Shown here: positions 46,182-57,341 of the stretch, piece after piece
Layout: each line of letters starts with the position of its first letter
Numbering within the stretch: position 1 is the stretch's first letter
From: an uncultured Psychrobacter sp.
Lineage (GTDB): Bacteria; Pseudomonadota; Gammaproteobacteria; Pseudomonadales; Moraxellaceae
Length of the DNA: 64,000 nt
Assembly (NCBI GenBank): GCA_947495055.1
Contig: CANLXO010000005.1
Location: 62,001-126,000 of the forward strand
Reading direction: 5' to 3'
Notes under the pieces: generated by a model
The model's database searches: none
What the model was told of the DNA's origin: nothing
What the model saw: only the letters and a program-made list of their open reading frames with translations
Made by a program: the position numbers and the translations under genes

Positions 46182-46221
46182 TATTCAATTTAGAAAAACC
46201 ATTCGAGAAAAAGGACACCCA

Positions 46222-47241
46222 ATGAAACTGCGCATCTTAAAATCCGCCGTCACCAACCCTTGGTTTAACCTTGCCACCGAAGACTGGATATTTAATACCC
46301 TTGACCCTGACTCGCACACGCTGTTTTTATGGCGCAATTCTGAGACCGTCGTCATTGGACGCTCACAAAACCCGTGGGTAGAATGTAAAATCGATAAGAT
46401 GGAAGAAGACGATGTGTTTTTGGCGCGGCGGCAAAGTGGCGGCGGTGCGGTATTTCATGATTTGGGCAATACCAACTTTACCTTTTTATCGCCCAAAGAC
46501 GACTACGACCAAGAAGCGAACTTTACCATTATTATTAATGCGCTAAAGAAACTAGGCATAGACGCGGATTTATCTGGGCGTAACGACATGCAAGTCGGTG
46601 ATAAAAAGATATCAGGTAGCGCCTTTAAACATGCGGCGGATCGCAGCTTTCATCATGGTACGTTACTTGTGAATGCCAATATGCAAAAGCTAGGCGATTA
46701 TCTCAATCCGCATCCGCTCAAGTTGCAAGCCAAAGGTATCAAATCGGTGCGTTCTCGTGTGGCTAACTTGGTTGAGTTTAATGAAGACATCAATCATGAG
46801 ATTTTATCCGAGGCGATTATCGAGGCGTTTTGCGAATACTATCGTGACACTGATTATGGCGACACCACGCCAGTAGAAGAATTGGATGAAGCCAGTCTCG
46901 CTAAGCAGCCCACTCTAGATAAATACTATCAACAAATGGCCGATTGGGATTGGCGCTTTGGTAAGACGCCGCAGTTTAGTCACCATATCGAGACCCGTTT
47001 TGATTGGGGCATTATTGATTTGCATCTTGATGTGAAGCACGCAGTCATTAGCGAGGTGGTCATTTTCTCTGATGCGCTAAACGTTGAATTAATTGATCTA
47101 TTAAAAGAGACTTTGACCGATATTAAATACAACCGTATTGAAGTAAAAGCTAAGCTTAATAGATTAAGCAAAGATCACGATGATTTGGCAGCGCAGATTG
47201 ATGAGGTGTCTGAGTGGTTGCTTGGTGAGATGGAGGGTTAA
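46222..47241 (+). CDS. lplA: Lipoate-protein ligase A
   Basis: Attaches free lipoate to lipoyl domains of 2-oxoacid dehydrogenases and GcvH via lipoyl-AMP. The start at 46222 has AAAGGA ahead of it and gives 339 residues, as in E. coli LplA (338). Motifs: RRQSGGGAVFHDLGNTNFTF, SGRNDMQVGDKKISGSAFKH with the catalytic lysine, and HHGTLLVNANM. The C-terminal small domain (from about 250) is present, so it should be self-sufficient. An in-frame extension to 46162 has no family match. Confidence 0.95.
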   Translation: MKLRILKSAVTNPWFNLATEDWIFNTLDPDSHTLFLWRNSETVVIGRSQNPWVECKIDKMEEDDVFLARRQSGGGAVFHDLGNTNFTFLSPKDDYDQEANFTIIINALKKLGIDADLSGRNDMQVGDKKISGSAFKHAADRSFHHGTLLVNANMQKLGDYLNPHPLKLQAKGIKSVRSRVANLVEFNEDINHEILSEAIIEAFCEYYRDTDYGDTTPVEELDEASLAKQPTLDKYYQQMADWDWRFGKTPQFSHHIETRFDWGIIDLHLDVKHAVISEVVIFSDALNVELIDLLKETLTDIKYNRIEVKAKLNRLSKDHDDLAAQIDEVSEWLLGEMEG

Positions 47242-47287
47242 GGTTTTGCGGTTGTAAACAAGGTACAGTCTTACAACCGCTACTATT

Positions 47288-48487
47288 TTATTCTAAGCCA
47301 TCCAAAACAGCCTTCACTTCAGTCACATACTGTCCCAAATCCGGCTCTAGATGAAAGCCCGCTACTGGCGTCGGTAAACCTTTTTGTTTACCCAGTCTCA
47401 CGATTATTGCGTTCTCCTCTGGGAGCACGAGCACCCGCTGCCCTAAGTGACCGATCATGGCATAAAACGGAATCGGACTGTCCATATCCGTCCACACTGA
47501 ATGACCATATATTGGCGCATAACCGTCAGGAAAGGCATCTTTATTTGGCGTAATCATAAACTCAACGTGCTCTTTGCTGAGTAATTGTTCGCCTTGCCAC
47601 TCGCCACCATTCAATAATAACTGCCCAAATTTGGCAAAATCAAGCGCACTGGCATTGAGGCAGCAATAGACCTTTTCGATATTCGCAGCGCCATCAAGCG
47701 ACCAGTAGGCGTCGCCTTGCATGCCAAGTGGTTGCCAAAACTTCTCTTCCAAGTAACTAGAAATAGTATAACCGTGCGGTTCTAACGCCCTTGATAATGC
47801 AATCCCCAGCATTTGCGTATCGCCGGAGGAGTATTCAAATTGACCACCGCATGGCTCAACAAAATCACGATTGACCATTTGCTTGACCAAGTCATGACCG
47901 TAATAAGATTCAGCCGTCGGGTTAATGGGGAAGTAATAATCCTCGGTCCAATCATAACCTGAGGTCATCGCTGAGAAATCCGCAAGGGTACAATTCTGCG
48001 CGTACTCGCTGTCCGCGTATTCCGGCAACCACCTAGTAATCGGCTCATCAATGCTACCGATATAACCGTCTTCTACGGCTTTGAGATACAGCATGGTGGT
48101 GACAGTTTTTGCCATCGAAAAGCTATTGGTGTGCGAATTGGCATCGTAACCTTGCCAGTAGTTTTCGTACACTAGCTTGCCGTCTTTGATAATGGCAAAG
48201 GCCACCGTTTCGTCGGTATCTAAGGCGTTTTGTAAGGTTGGCGTGAGTTTGACTTGCTCAAATCTTGGATCTTTTTCCCAAGCGATGGGGTCTTTGGCGC
48301 GAATGGTGCGATTATCAAAATCGATATAATCATCGATATTGGCAGTCGCTTCGCCTTTAAGATAAGTGAGCTGTAAGCCGCGGAAGATATAAGCATTGCC
48401 GGTCACTACTAGACCTAAACTGATAATAATAAGCAGCGCTAAGATAGGTAACACAATCCATTTAAACAGAGTCTTTAACACAGCCAT
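47288..48487 (-). CDS. Membrane-anchored serine hydrolase, beta-lactamase/class C family
   Basis: About 399 residues. An N-terminal helix (about 8-30, rich in Leu/Ile) anchors the protein facing the periplasm. The serine-lysine tetrad is in SFSMAKT, the tyrosine motif in FEYSSGD, and a late GHLGQRV takes the KTG position. Members are esterases, D-aminopeptidases or peptidoglycan-modifying enzymes more often than beta-lactamases. The ATG at 48487 has AAAGGA seven bases upstream; the TTG at 48493 is less likely. Convergent with lplA. Confidence 0.8.
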   Translation of the reverse strand: MAVLKTLFKWIVLPILALLIIISLGLVVTGNAYIFRGLQLTYLKGEATANIDDYIDFDNRTIRAKDPIAWEKDPRFEQVKLTPTLQNALDTDETVAFAIIKDGKLVYENYWQGYDANSHTNSFSMAKTVTTMLYLKAVEDGYIGSIDEPITRWLPEYADSEYAQNCTLADFSAMTSGYDWTEDYYFPINPTAESYYGHDLVKQMVNRDFVEPCGGQFEYSSGDTQMLGIALSRALEPHGYTISSYLEEKFWQPLGMQGDAYWSLDGAANIEKVYCCLNASALDFAKFGQLLLNGGEWQGEQLLSKEHVEFMITPNKDAFPDGYAPIYGHSVWTDMDSPIPFYAMIGHLGQRVLVLPEENAIIVRLGKQKGLPTPVAGFHLEPDLGQYVTEVKAVLDGLE

Positions 48488-48604
48488 GTTCAAATCCTTT
48501 TGTATGGCGTGAATGATGAGTACGATTGAGTATCGTTGATAGGATTTAATTTATCATGGATGTGGGATTTTGAGAGAAGGATTTTTGAATGATGAGTTTA
48601 GATT

Positions 48605-48674
48605 GTAGGCTGGGCTTTTAGCCCAGCTTTGAAACTTTGCAAAGTCAAAATGCTGGGTCAAAAACCCAGCCTAC
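48605..48674. repeat. Dispersed palindromic repeat, copy B
   Basis: 70 bases starting GTAGGCTGGGCTTTTAGCCC and ending with AAAACCCAGCCTAC, with GAAACTTTGCAAAG in the centre. Near-identical organisation and sequence to copy A at 35595. Lies upstream of the serine hydrolase gene. Confidence 0.75.
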
Positions 48675-48744
48675 ACATAATTTTATGATGCGCTGGGCGT
48701 ACCCTATGACCACGACCAATATCTGCAAGAAAACAAATCTTACC

Positions 48745-48900
48745 GCTAGCCCTGATGTGAGAGCCGTAAAAAAATTGTACACAATTTTAGGCTAGCAAGG
48801 AGAATTCCCTTAAAGGGGAATTCTTAAAGGTATCCTCTCGCAGTTTAGTCCGCACGCCATCAGCAAGATAGATACAAGCAGACAGCAGGAAATTGCTCCC
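48745..48900. mobile_element. Structured relic, possibly the right end of an IS200/IS605-type element
   Basis: GCTAGCC (48745) and GGCTAGC (48790) enclose AAAATTGT-AC-ACAATTTT, and a second hairpin AGAATTCCC/GGGAATTCT lies at 48801-48824. On the minus strand a 37-residue frame (48787-48900) includes YLADGVRTKLREDTFKNSPL and stops inside the hairpins. It resembles tails I associate with TnpB-type genes, which overlap a structured element end; that memory is weak. No transposase body is present. It occupies most of the 450-base gap ahead of fadH's stop. Confidence 0.3.
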
Positions 48901-48939
48901 CTACCGTCTATTAACTTACCCTAAGATTTTAAACCAAAC

Positions 48940-51123
<2,184 letters not shown>

Positions 51124-51356
51124 TTAAAAATTATAGTTATCCTACCACACCGCTACGACTATCAGCTATGCGGACAAACGACTGATGAGTGAGCATTAGA
51201 TCAATATCAATATCAGTAGGCTCAAGGCCTCTTAAAAATCATCCCAAATTAAGCCCACTTTTGACGTGTCTTTGGCTATAATAAAGGCTAGCTGTTCGCC
51301 TAAGAGCCGTTATTATAAAGACAATCGCCACCCAAATACGATAAAGGACTATCATA

Positions 51357-53021
51357 ATGACCGACTTTCACACAGGTCTTGGCAAAAACGCTGCCAATTA
51401 CCAGCCGCTCACCCCTATTGATTTTATTATTCGTAGCGCTCAAGTTTATCCTGATAAGACCGCTATCATCTATGATGACCTTGAGCATAACGAATTAACT
51501 CAAACTTGGGCGCAGACCTATACCCGTTGCCGCCAGTTGTCCGATAGTCTACGCAAATTAGGTGTGGATAAAAACGATACGGTCGCTGTCATGCTGCCTA
51601 ATACGCCAGCCATGGTAGAGGTCGCTTTTGGTGTGCCCATGTCAGGCGGCGTACTGTGTACGCTAAATACACGCCTTGATATCAATGCGCTAACCTTTTG
51701 CGTGCAGCATTCTGAAGCCAAAATTTTGATCATGGATAGCGAGTTTGCTGACTTGGCTGAGATTATCGATGAGACCTTTCCTAATCTGATCGTCATTCAT
51801 GCCACAGATAGCGCTCTTGATGTGGAACGCTTTGGTAAAATGAGCTATGAAGAGCTAATCGCCAGCTCAGATCGTCTGGATAATTGGGAAAAACCTGAAG
51901 ACGAATGGGAAGCGATCGCCCTCAACTACACCTCTGGTACTACAGGCACCCCCAAAGGCGTGGTCTATCATCATCGCGGCGCCGCGCTAAACGCAGTCTC
52001 CAACATTCTAGATTGGGATATGCCAAAGCATCCGCTGTACCTATGGACGCTGCCTATGTTTCATTGTAACGGCTGGTGCTTTCCGTGGACTATCGCTGAG
52101 CGTGCAGGCACTAACGTCTGCCTGCGCAAAATCGATGGCAATTTGATATTACAGATCATCGCTAAGCACAAGGTTAGTCATTACTGCGCTGCCCCTATCG
52201 TCCACAATATGATCGCAGGTGGGGAGGCAAGGCATAAAGACGCTATTAATCATAAAGTCAAAGGCTGGGTCGCAGGCGCGCCGCCGTCAGAGACGATGCT
52301 TGCTGCTATGGAAGCTATGGGCTTTGATATCTCTCACGTTTACGGGCTGACCGAAGTGTATGGACCCGTCACTGTCTGTGCCGAGCAAGTAGAGTGGGAT
52401 GATCTTGATGTGACAGGACGCGCGCAAATGAAATCGCGTCAAGGCGTACGCTCGCATCTAATGGCAGGGTTTGAGGTGCTTAGACAAGGTACGAGCGAAC
52501 CGGTTGCCGCTGATGGTGAGGAGATGGGCGAGCTGGCACTACGCGGTAATATGATCATGAAAGGCTATCTCAAAAGCCGCAAGTCAACTGAAGCGGCATT
52601 CAAAGATGGTTGGTTCCGTACTGGAGATTTAGGGGTTAAGTATCCTGATGGCTATATCAAAATCATGGATAGACTCAAGGATATTATCATCTCAGGCGGT
52701 GAGAATATCTCCAGCATCGAGATCGAAAACGTCTTGTACAAAATGCCTGAGGTCGAAAGCTGCGCAGTAGTCGCCGCCCCTGACGAGCGCTGGGGTGAAG
52801 TGCCCGTTGCCTTTATCGAGATTCATGACGGTAGCACGCTACAACGCGATCATGTCATCGCGCATTGCAAAGAGCATTTAGCAGGTTTTAAAGTACCTAA
52901 ATATATCCTCTTTGCCGAAATACCCAAAACCAGTACGGGTAAAGTACAAAAATTTGAGCTACGCCAAGCGGCTATTTCACTTGCTCACGAGACACCAAAG
53001 GTGACCTCTAGTGCAAAGTAG
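51357..53021 (+). CDS. Fatty-acyl-CoA synthetase (AMP-forming, AlkK/DmdB type)
   Basis: 554 residues. AMP-binding motif LNYTSGTTGTPKGVVYHH, then LPMFHCNGWCFPWT and VYGLTEVYGP, the hinge DRLKDIIISGGENIS and the catalytic lysine in KTSTGKVQKFELR. The FHCNGW stretch is typical of medium-chain fatty acid and 3-methylmercaptopropionate ligases; which acid is used cannot be told. Divergent from fadH with a 260-base shared promoter region. Ends in a very strong terminator. Confidence 0.88.
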   Translation: MTDFHTGLGKNAANYQPLTPIDFIIRSAQVYPDKTAIIYDDLEHNELTQTWAQTYTRCRQLSDSLRKLGVDKNDTVAVMLPNTPAMVEVAFGVPMSGGVLCTLNTRLDINALTFCVQHSEAKILIMDSEFADLAEIIDETFPNLIVIHATDSALDVERFGKMSYEELIASSDRLDNWEKPEDEWEAIALNYTSGTTGTPKGVVYHHRGAALNAVSNILDWDMPKHPLYLWTLPMFHCNGWCFPWTIAERAGTNVCLRKIDGNLILQIIAKHKVSHYCAAPIVHNMIAGGEARHKDAINHKVKGWVAGAPPSETMLAAMEAMGFDISHVYGLTEVYGPVTVCAEQVEWDDLDVTGRAQMKSRQGVRSHLMAGFEVLRQGTSEPVAADGEEMGELALRGNMIMKGYLKSRKSTEAAFKDGWFRTGDLGVKYPDGYIKIMDRLKDIIISGGENISSIEIENVLYKMPEVESCAVVAAPDERWGEVPVAFIEIHDGSTLQRDHVIAHCKEHLAGFKVPKYILFAEIPKTSTGKVQKFELRQAAISLAHETPKVTSSAK

Positions 53022-53055
53022 CGATACAGTTTCAAATTATTTGCGCTAAAATATC

Positions 53056-53095
53056 AAAAAGGCTCCGTCTATTTTTTAGACGGAGCCTTTTTTTA
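53056..53095. terminator. Bidirectional terminator between the acyl-CoA synthetase and YeeE genes
   Basis: AAAAAGGCTCCGTCTA and TTAGACGGAGCCTTTTTTT form a stem of about 15 bp with a short T-rich loop; T-tracts lie on both strands. Confidence 0.92.
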
Positions 53096-53110
53096 TTTGC
53101 TTTGTTAATA

Positions 53111-53530
53111 CTAGCTTATTTTTGGCTCAAGCCACCCAAAGGCAAGCATCCCAACGATCATCGCAGGGATGAATATAAAAGCTTGCCACGCTCCTGTACC
53201 CAGTAACACGATACCTGGGCCTGGGCAAATACCAACCAGACCCCAACCGATACCGAACATCATGGCACCAATAATAAGTCTTTTGGTGATGACCGTTTTG
53301 CCTGGCATATCAATTTCAGTACCGATCCAGCTCAGCTTTTGACGCCGAGCCAGTTGCACACCGACCAGAGCTACCGCTAAGCCGCCGCCCATGACAAGTG
53401 CCAGTGAGATATCCCAAGCGCCAAAGACATCCAAAAACCCTAAGACCTTTTCAGGATTGGTCATGCCTGATATCAGCAGCCCAAACCCAAATAACAAACC
53501 AACTAGTAACCCAATTATATTTTTTAGCAT
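53111..53530 (-). CDS. YeeE/YedE-family half-size transporter, second subunit (DUF6691 type)
   Basis: 139 residues, four hydrophobic helices. Family features: GLLVGLLFGFGLLISGMTNPEKVLGFLD at the N-terminus (positions 7-34) and GLVGICPGPGIVLLGTG with the conserved Cys in the channel. YeeE-type proteins move thiosulfate or related sulfur compounds across the inner membrane. It follows the other half-size gene by 69 bases, so the two probably form a functional pair. No sulfurtransferase or regulator gene is adjacent. Confidence 0.85.
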   Translation of the reverse strand: MLKNIIGLLVGLLFGFGLLISGMTNPEKVLGFLDVFGAWDISLALVMGGGLAVALVGVQLARRQKLSWIGTEIDMPGKTVITKRLIIGAMMFGIGWGLVGICPGPGIVLLGTGAWQAFIFIPAMIVGMLAFGWLEPKIS

Positions 53531-53599
53531 TGTCTTCTCTTTATCATCTATTATTGACTATGGCCTCTCAACCAACTCACTTTTTAAATCAGTTTAAGG

Positions 53600-54043
53600 C
53601 TAAATCAAACCCAATACTTGTCTGCCGATATAAACGGTGAGAATGCCAAAGAGCATAAAGGTCATGGTCGCCACCATCGATCGCGGTGACAGGCGCGCAT
53701 TACCGCAAATACCATGACCACTAGTGCAGCCAGAACCCAAACGCGTACCAAAGCCAACCAGTAGCCCTGCGCCAATAAGTAACGGCAATGAGCCGGTCAC
53801 CTCCATAGGCGGTAGCGGCGCGATAAGCTGATACAGTATCGGCGAGACAATCAGACCTAAGACAAATAATATCTGCCACAGCTCAACGCGTTTAGGTTTA
53901 AGTAAGCTTGCACTAATGCCACTGATGCCCGCAATGCGCCCGATGCCTAACAGTAGCACTACGGTAGCCACGCCTATGATAAGACCGCCCACCAAGGAGA
54001 TAGGCGTAAAGGCTTGCCAGTCAATTTGTATGCTCATAATCAT
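53600..54043 (-). CDS. YeeE/YedE-family half-size transporter, first subunit
   Basis: 147 residues, about four helices. The conserved cysteine loop reads GSGCTSGHGICGNARLSPRS, diagnostic for the YeeE/YedE family, and LVGFGTRLG precedes it. Together with the gene at 53111 it makes the split version of the usual long YeeE thiosulfate channel. Substrate inferred from the family. Confidence 0.86.
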   Translation of the reverse strand: MIMSIQIDWQAFTPISLVGGLIIGVATVVLLLGIGRIAGISGISASLLKPKRVELWQILFVLGLIVSPILYQLIAPLPPMEVTGSLPLLIGAGLLVGFGTRLGSGCTSGHGICGNARLSPRSMVATMTFMLFGILTVYIGRQVLGLI

Positions 54044-54151
54044 TACTCAATTTAAATGTGCCAGTTAGAGGCGTGCCGATATCACATACTTATAAAATCG
54101 ACAGCATCTATTTATAAAAAAACATTATATTATAAAATATAACAAATAGCC

Positions 54152-54195
54152 AAAAAAAGTGCTAAGCCATAAAATAGATAGACTCAGCACTTTTT
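54152..54195. terminator. Bidirectional terminator beside the class V aminotransferase
   Basis: AAAAAGTGCT and AGCACTTTTT form a perfect 10-bp stem with a loop of about 22 bases. The gene served is the minus-strand aminotransferase ending at 54241. Confidence 0.65.
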
Positions 54196-54240
54196 AATTC
54201 ATCAAAACCTAATGGATTTAACACTCGGTAAATAGAGCGA

Positions 54241-55377
54241 TTACTTAGCAACGACCTCATCAAGAACTGACTCAAAACGCGCTACCGCACCGTCGACATC
54301 TGTTAGTTTATCGAGACCAAATAGCCCCAAACGGAAGGTCTTAAAGCTCTCAGGCTCACCGACTTTTAGAGGAACGCCTGCGGCAATCTGCATGCCTGCC
54401 TCAGCAAAGGCCGCGCCTTTATGCATATCGTCACGATCGGTATAAGAGACCACAACGCCTGGCGCTTTGAAACCATCAGCCGCTACGCTTTCAATGCCTC
54501 GGCCTTCTAGTACGTCGCGAACACGCTTGCCAAGCTCCCACTGCGCATCAGATAATGTATCAAAGCCGACTGCTTTGGCCTCCAAAATAGTATCGCGGAA
54601 CTGACGTAATCCATCGGTTGGCATAGTGGCATGGTAAGCATGACCGCCATTCTCATAAGCGCGCATGATAGTGAGCCACTGCTTTAGATCTAGGCTGAAG
54701 CTGGTAGATTCAGTCTCCTCTACCTTTTTGACAGCGGCAGCGCTTAGCATCACAAGACCGGCGCAAGGGGTGCTGCTCCAGCCTTTTTGCGGGGCGCTAA
54801 TGAGTACATCAATACCCAAGTCTTTCATATCGAGCCAGACGCAGCCTGAGGCGATACAGTCGATGACAAGTAGACCACCCACGCTATGCGTGGCATCACT
54901 CAAGGCCTTGATATAGTCATTAGGCAAAATGATACCCGCTGAGGTTTCAACATGCGGCGCAAAGACAATCGCCGGTTTTTCGGCTTTAATCTTGGCGACA
55001 GCTTCATCGATATCGACTGGCGCAAAGGGTTTTGGCGCCTCAGTGTCATCAGTACGATTGGCTGTCAAAACGGTAGAGGATTTGGCGATATTGCCTTTTT
55101 CTAAAATCTGTGTCCAGCGGTAGCTAAACCAACCATTACGGATGATAAGGCAGTCCTCATCACGAGCCAACTGATTGGCAACCGCTTCCATACCATAAGT
55201 GCCCGCACCAGGGACGATGACCACAGCGTCAGCGTTATAAACTGACTTAAGCTCACTAGATAGATCATTCATGACCTGCTGAAATGCCTTTGACATATGG
55301 TTTAAAGCGCGATCGGTGTAAACCACTGAATACTCTAATAAGCCGTTGGGATCGATATCTTGACGTAATGCGGTCAT
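54241..55377 (-). CDS. Class V aminotransferase (alanine/serine-glyoxylate type)
   Basis: PLP fold-type I enzyme of 378 residues. The PLP lysine lies in ISAPQKGWSSTPCAGLV, preceded by VIDCIASGCVWLDMKDLGID. VVIVPGAGTYGMEAVA near the N-terminus is the phosphate/cofactor region. Family members transfer the amino group of alanine or serine to glyoxylate, or act on aspartate/phosphonate analogues. Stands alone, 158 bases from hemA. The exact substrate pair cannot be read from sequence. Confidence 0.85.
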   Translation of the reverse strand: MTALRQDIDPNGLLEYSVVYTDRALNHMSKAFQQVMNDLSSELKSVYNADAVVIVPGAGTYGMEAVANQLARDEDCLIIRNGWFSYRWTQILEKGNIAKSSTVLTANRTDDTEAPKPFAPVDIDEAVAKIKAEKPAIVFAPHVETSAGIILPNDYIKALSDATHSVGGLLVIDCIASGCVWLDMKDLGIDVLISAPQKGWSSTPCAGLVMLSAAAVKKVEETESTSFSLDLKQWLTIMRAYENGGHAYHATMPTDGLRQFRDTILEAKAVGFDTLSDAQWELGKRVRDVLEGRGIESVAADGFKAPGVVVSYTDRDDMHKGAAFAEAGMQIAAGVPLKVGEPESFKTFRLGLFGLDKLTDVDGAVARFESVLDEVVAK

Positions 55378-55535
55378 GGCGTGCTCCTAGTTGGTAATTT
55401 ATTAAAATAGAATTTAAAAGTGTTATGGTAAAGGTTAGGACCTACTCGTTTAAGCACTCACTTAGTTTGAGCTTGGCGGCCTAGATCATGATGCTGTTTG
55501 TATCGTATCGATTCTAGCATATATTAAACAAAAGC

Positions 55536-56858
55536 CTAACGGCGACGGTAGGATTCATTTAACCCTGAAACCACAAAATTTAGCAATTCACTATCGCCTT
55601 CTCGCGCCGCTTTACGCATCAATTTCGATGGCGCGTGAGTGAGTGTCTGCGTTAAACGGCGCGTCAGCTCGATGACGATATCCTCAGCATTAGCTTCACC
55701 ATCTGTAAGCTTTGCGATGGATTCACTTAGCAATTTGTCGACTTGATCGTGAGTGCGCAAGCGATACTCTTGAATATCACGGCCCACTTGACGCACAGCG
55801 AAACGTCGCTCCATCTCAACGACGAGCTGACTGACTAATAGCTCAGCGTCAACAGCGGCTTGACGACGCTGTTCGATGTTGCCAGCGATAACGTGTTGCA
55901 AGTCATCAACTGAGTACAAGTAAATGTCATCTATCTGACTAATACTAGCATCGATATCGCGCGGTACTGCCAGATCCACCATCAGCATCGGCTGATAACG
56001 GCGACGTTTGAGCGCTTGCATCGCCATGCTTTTATCAATCAATAGATCCATGCTACCGCTACAACTACTGACAATGTCCGCCTCAGATAACACTTGCGGC
56101 AAATCTTGGAGCGTACGCACCTCAACCTGACAGTTTGCGTGTCGTAGCTCATCGGCCAAAATTTGAGCGCGCTCAGGACTGCGATTACAGATGATAACGC
56201 GCCCGATACCTAAACCTGCGATATGGGTCGCTACCAAGCGATTCATCTCGCCTGCGGCAACGACCAATAGCGTGCGACTGGGCAGGTTGTCAAATATCTG
56301 AGTGGCAAGCTTAGCCGCTGCAAAGCCGAGTGATACTGCTTGGGCGCCCACTTGCGTCTCATTGCGGACGCGCTTAGCGGAGGCGAAGACCTGATCGACA
56401 ATCCAGCCTAGCTGATTGGTCAGAGCCTTCTCATTTTGCGCTAAATGCACCGCTTGCTTGATTTGGCCAAGTATCTGCGGCTCACCGAGTATCATAGAAT
56501 CCAGACCTGCGGCCACTCGTAGCCAGTGCGTTAAAGCATGAGTATCACGGTGCACATATAGATAGTCATCAATCTCAATAAGCGCGATCTGCTTAAAAGT
56601 AGCAAGCCAAGTTTTTATACGTAAAATGTGCGCACTCACTAAAGCTGAGGATACAGAAGTTACAGAACCTGCATCAGCCTCTTGCGGCACGAGCGCATAG
56701 ATCTCAGTACGGTTGCATGTAGAGACAATTACGCTACCATCGGTAAAGCGTTCCAACTGCTCAAGCGCAGTATTGACATCCTCACCAACAAGCGCCAAGC
56801 GCTCACGTAGAGCGACTGGTGCGGTTTTGTGATTGACCCCAATGACCACTAATCTCAT
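55536..56858 (-). CDS. hemA: Glutamyl-tRNA reductase
   Basis: First committed step of C5 haem synthesis: glutamyl-tRNA to glutamate-1-semialdehyde with NADPH. 440 residues with the nucleophilic Cys in IVSTCNRTEIYA, GLDSMILGEPQILGQIK, an NADPH domain (TLLVVAAGEMNRLVATH) and a C-terminal dimerisation helix bundle. The start ATG RLVVIGVNHKTAPV matches family. Divergent from the TPR-lolB-ispE group, the standard Moraxellaceae order. Confidence 0.96.
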   Translation of the reverse strand: MRLVVIGVNHKTAPVALRERLALVGEDVNTALEQLERFTDGSVIVSTCNRTEIYALVPQEADAGSVTSVSSALVSAHILRIKTWLATFKQIALIEIDDYLYVHRDTHALTHWLRVAAGLDSMILGEPQILGQIKQAVHLAQNEKALTNQLGWIVDQVFASAKRVRNETQVGAQAVSLGFAAAKLATQIFDNLPSRTLLVVAAGEMNRLVATHIAGLGIGRVIICNRSPERAQILADELRHANCQVEVRTLQDLPQVLSEADIVSSCSGSMDLLIDKSMAMQALKRRRYQPMLMVDLAVPRDIDASISQIDDIYLYSVDDLQHVIAGNIEQRRQAAVDAELLVSQLVVEMERRFAVRQVGRDIQEYRLRTHDQVDKLLSESIAKLTDGEANAEDIVIELTRRLTQTLTHAPSKLMRKAAREGDSELLNFVVSGLNESYRRR

Positions 56859-57341
56859 TATCGATAGACCGTCTATATAACTCGCCCGTCAAGACTCACT
56901 TGACTTATAAAGGCGCTATTAAAGGCAACTGCTACACCTATGCACGAAAAGACAGGTGCAATAAAAGTCGCCTATTGTATCACTCTTACAAGGTTTATTT
57001 AATACTTGCCCAGTAACCCTAGTGCTGTTTATCTGTATCTGGGCGCTGACAGCACAAATCAACTACTACAAGGCGTCTTAGCAGTCATTTATTGAGCGCA
57101 TTTATTGCCCTTGTTAGGGCAAATTTTAGCCCTACTTTTTGAGTAACAAGGACGCTATTGTTTATCACAAACGTCTCCTCTTATAATGAGCTGAGCTTCT
57201 AACTCTAGTAAGACTAGTAAGAACAGTTACGTTAAACTAAATCGGCTTGGCTATAATAAGTCTAATCGCTATCCATAATATGATAAGACTACTTCCTCGT
57301 TTAGCCGCTTTTGATGCGATCACAGGCAAGCACTGCTATAT
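56859..57341. other. Divergent intergenic region between hemA and the TPR gene
   Basis: 483 bases. Contains a promoter candidate (57158-57187), a second TATAAT at 57252-57257, and a short perfect hairpin TTGCCC-TTGTTA-GGGCAA at 57105-57122. No open frame or RNA gene is recognised. Confidence 0.45.
57158..57187 (+). promoter_or_regulatory. Candidate promoter for the TPR-lolB-ispE group
   Basis: TTGTTT (57158-57163) and TATAAT (57182-57187) with an 18-base spacer, about 150 bases ahead of the start codon. A TATAAT at 57252 with a weaker -35 region is an alternative. Confidence 0.35.

Noticed and set aside
47288..48487. Beta-lactamase conferring antibiotic resistance
   Set aside because: The fold family fits, but the membrane anchor and motifs match general serine hydrolases/esterases, and nothing supports resistance.
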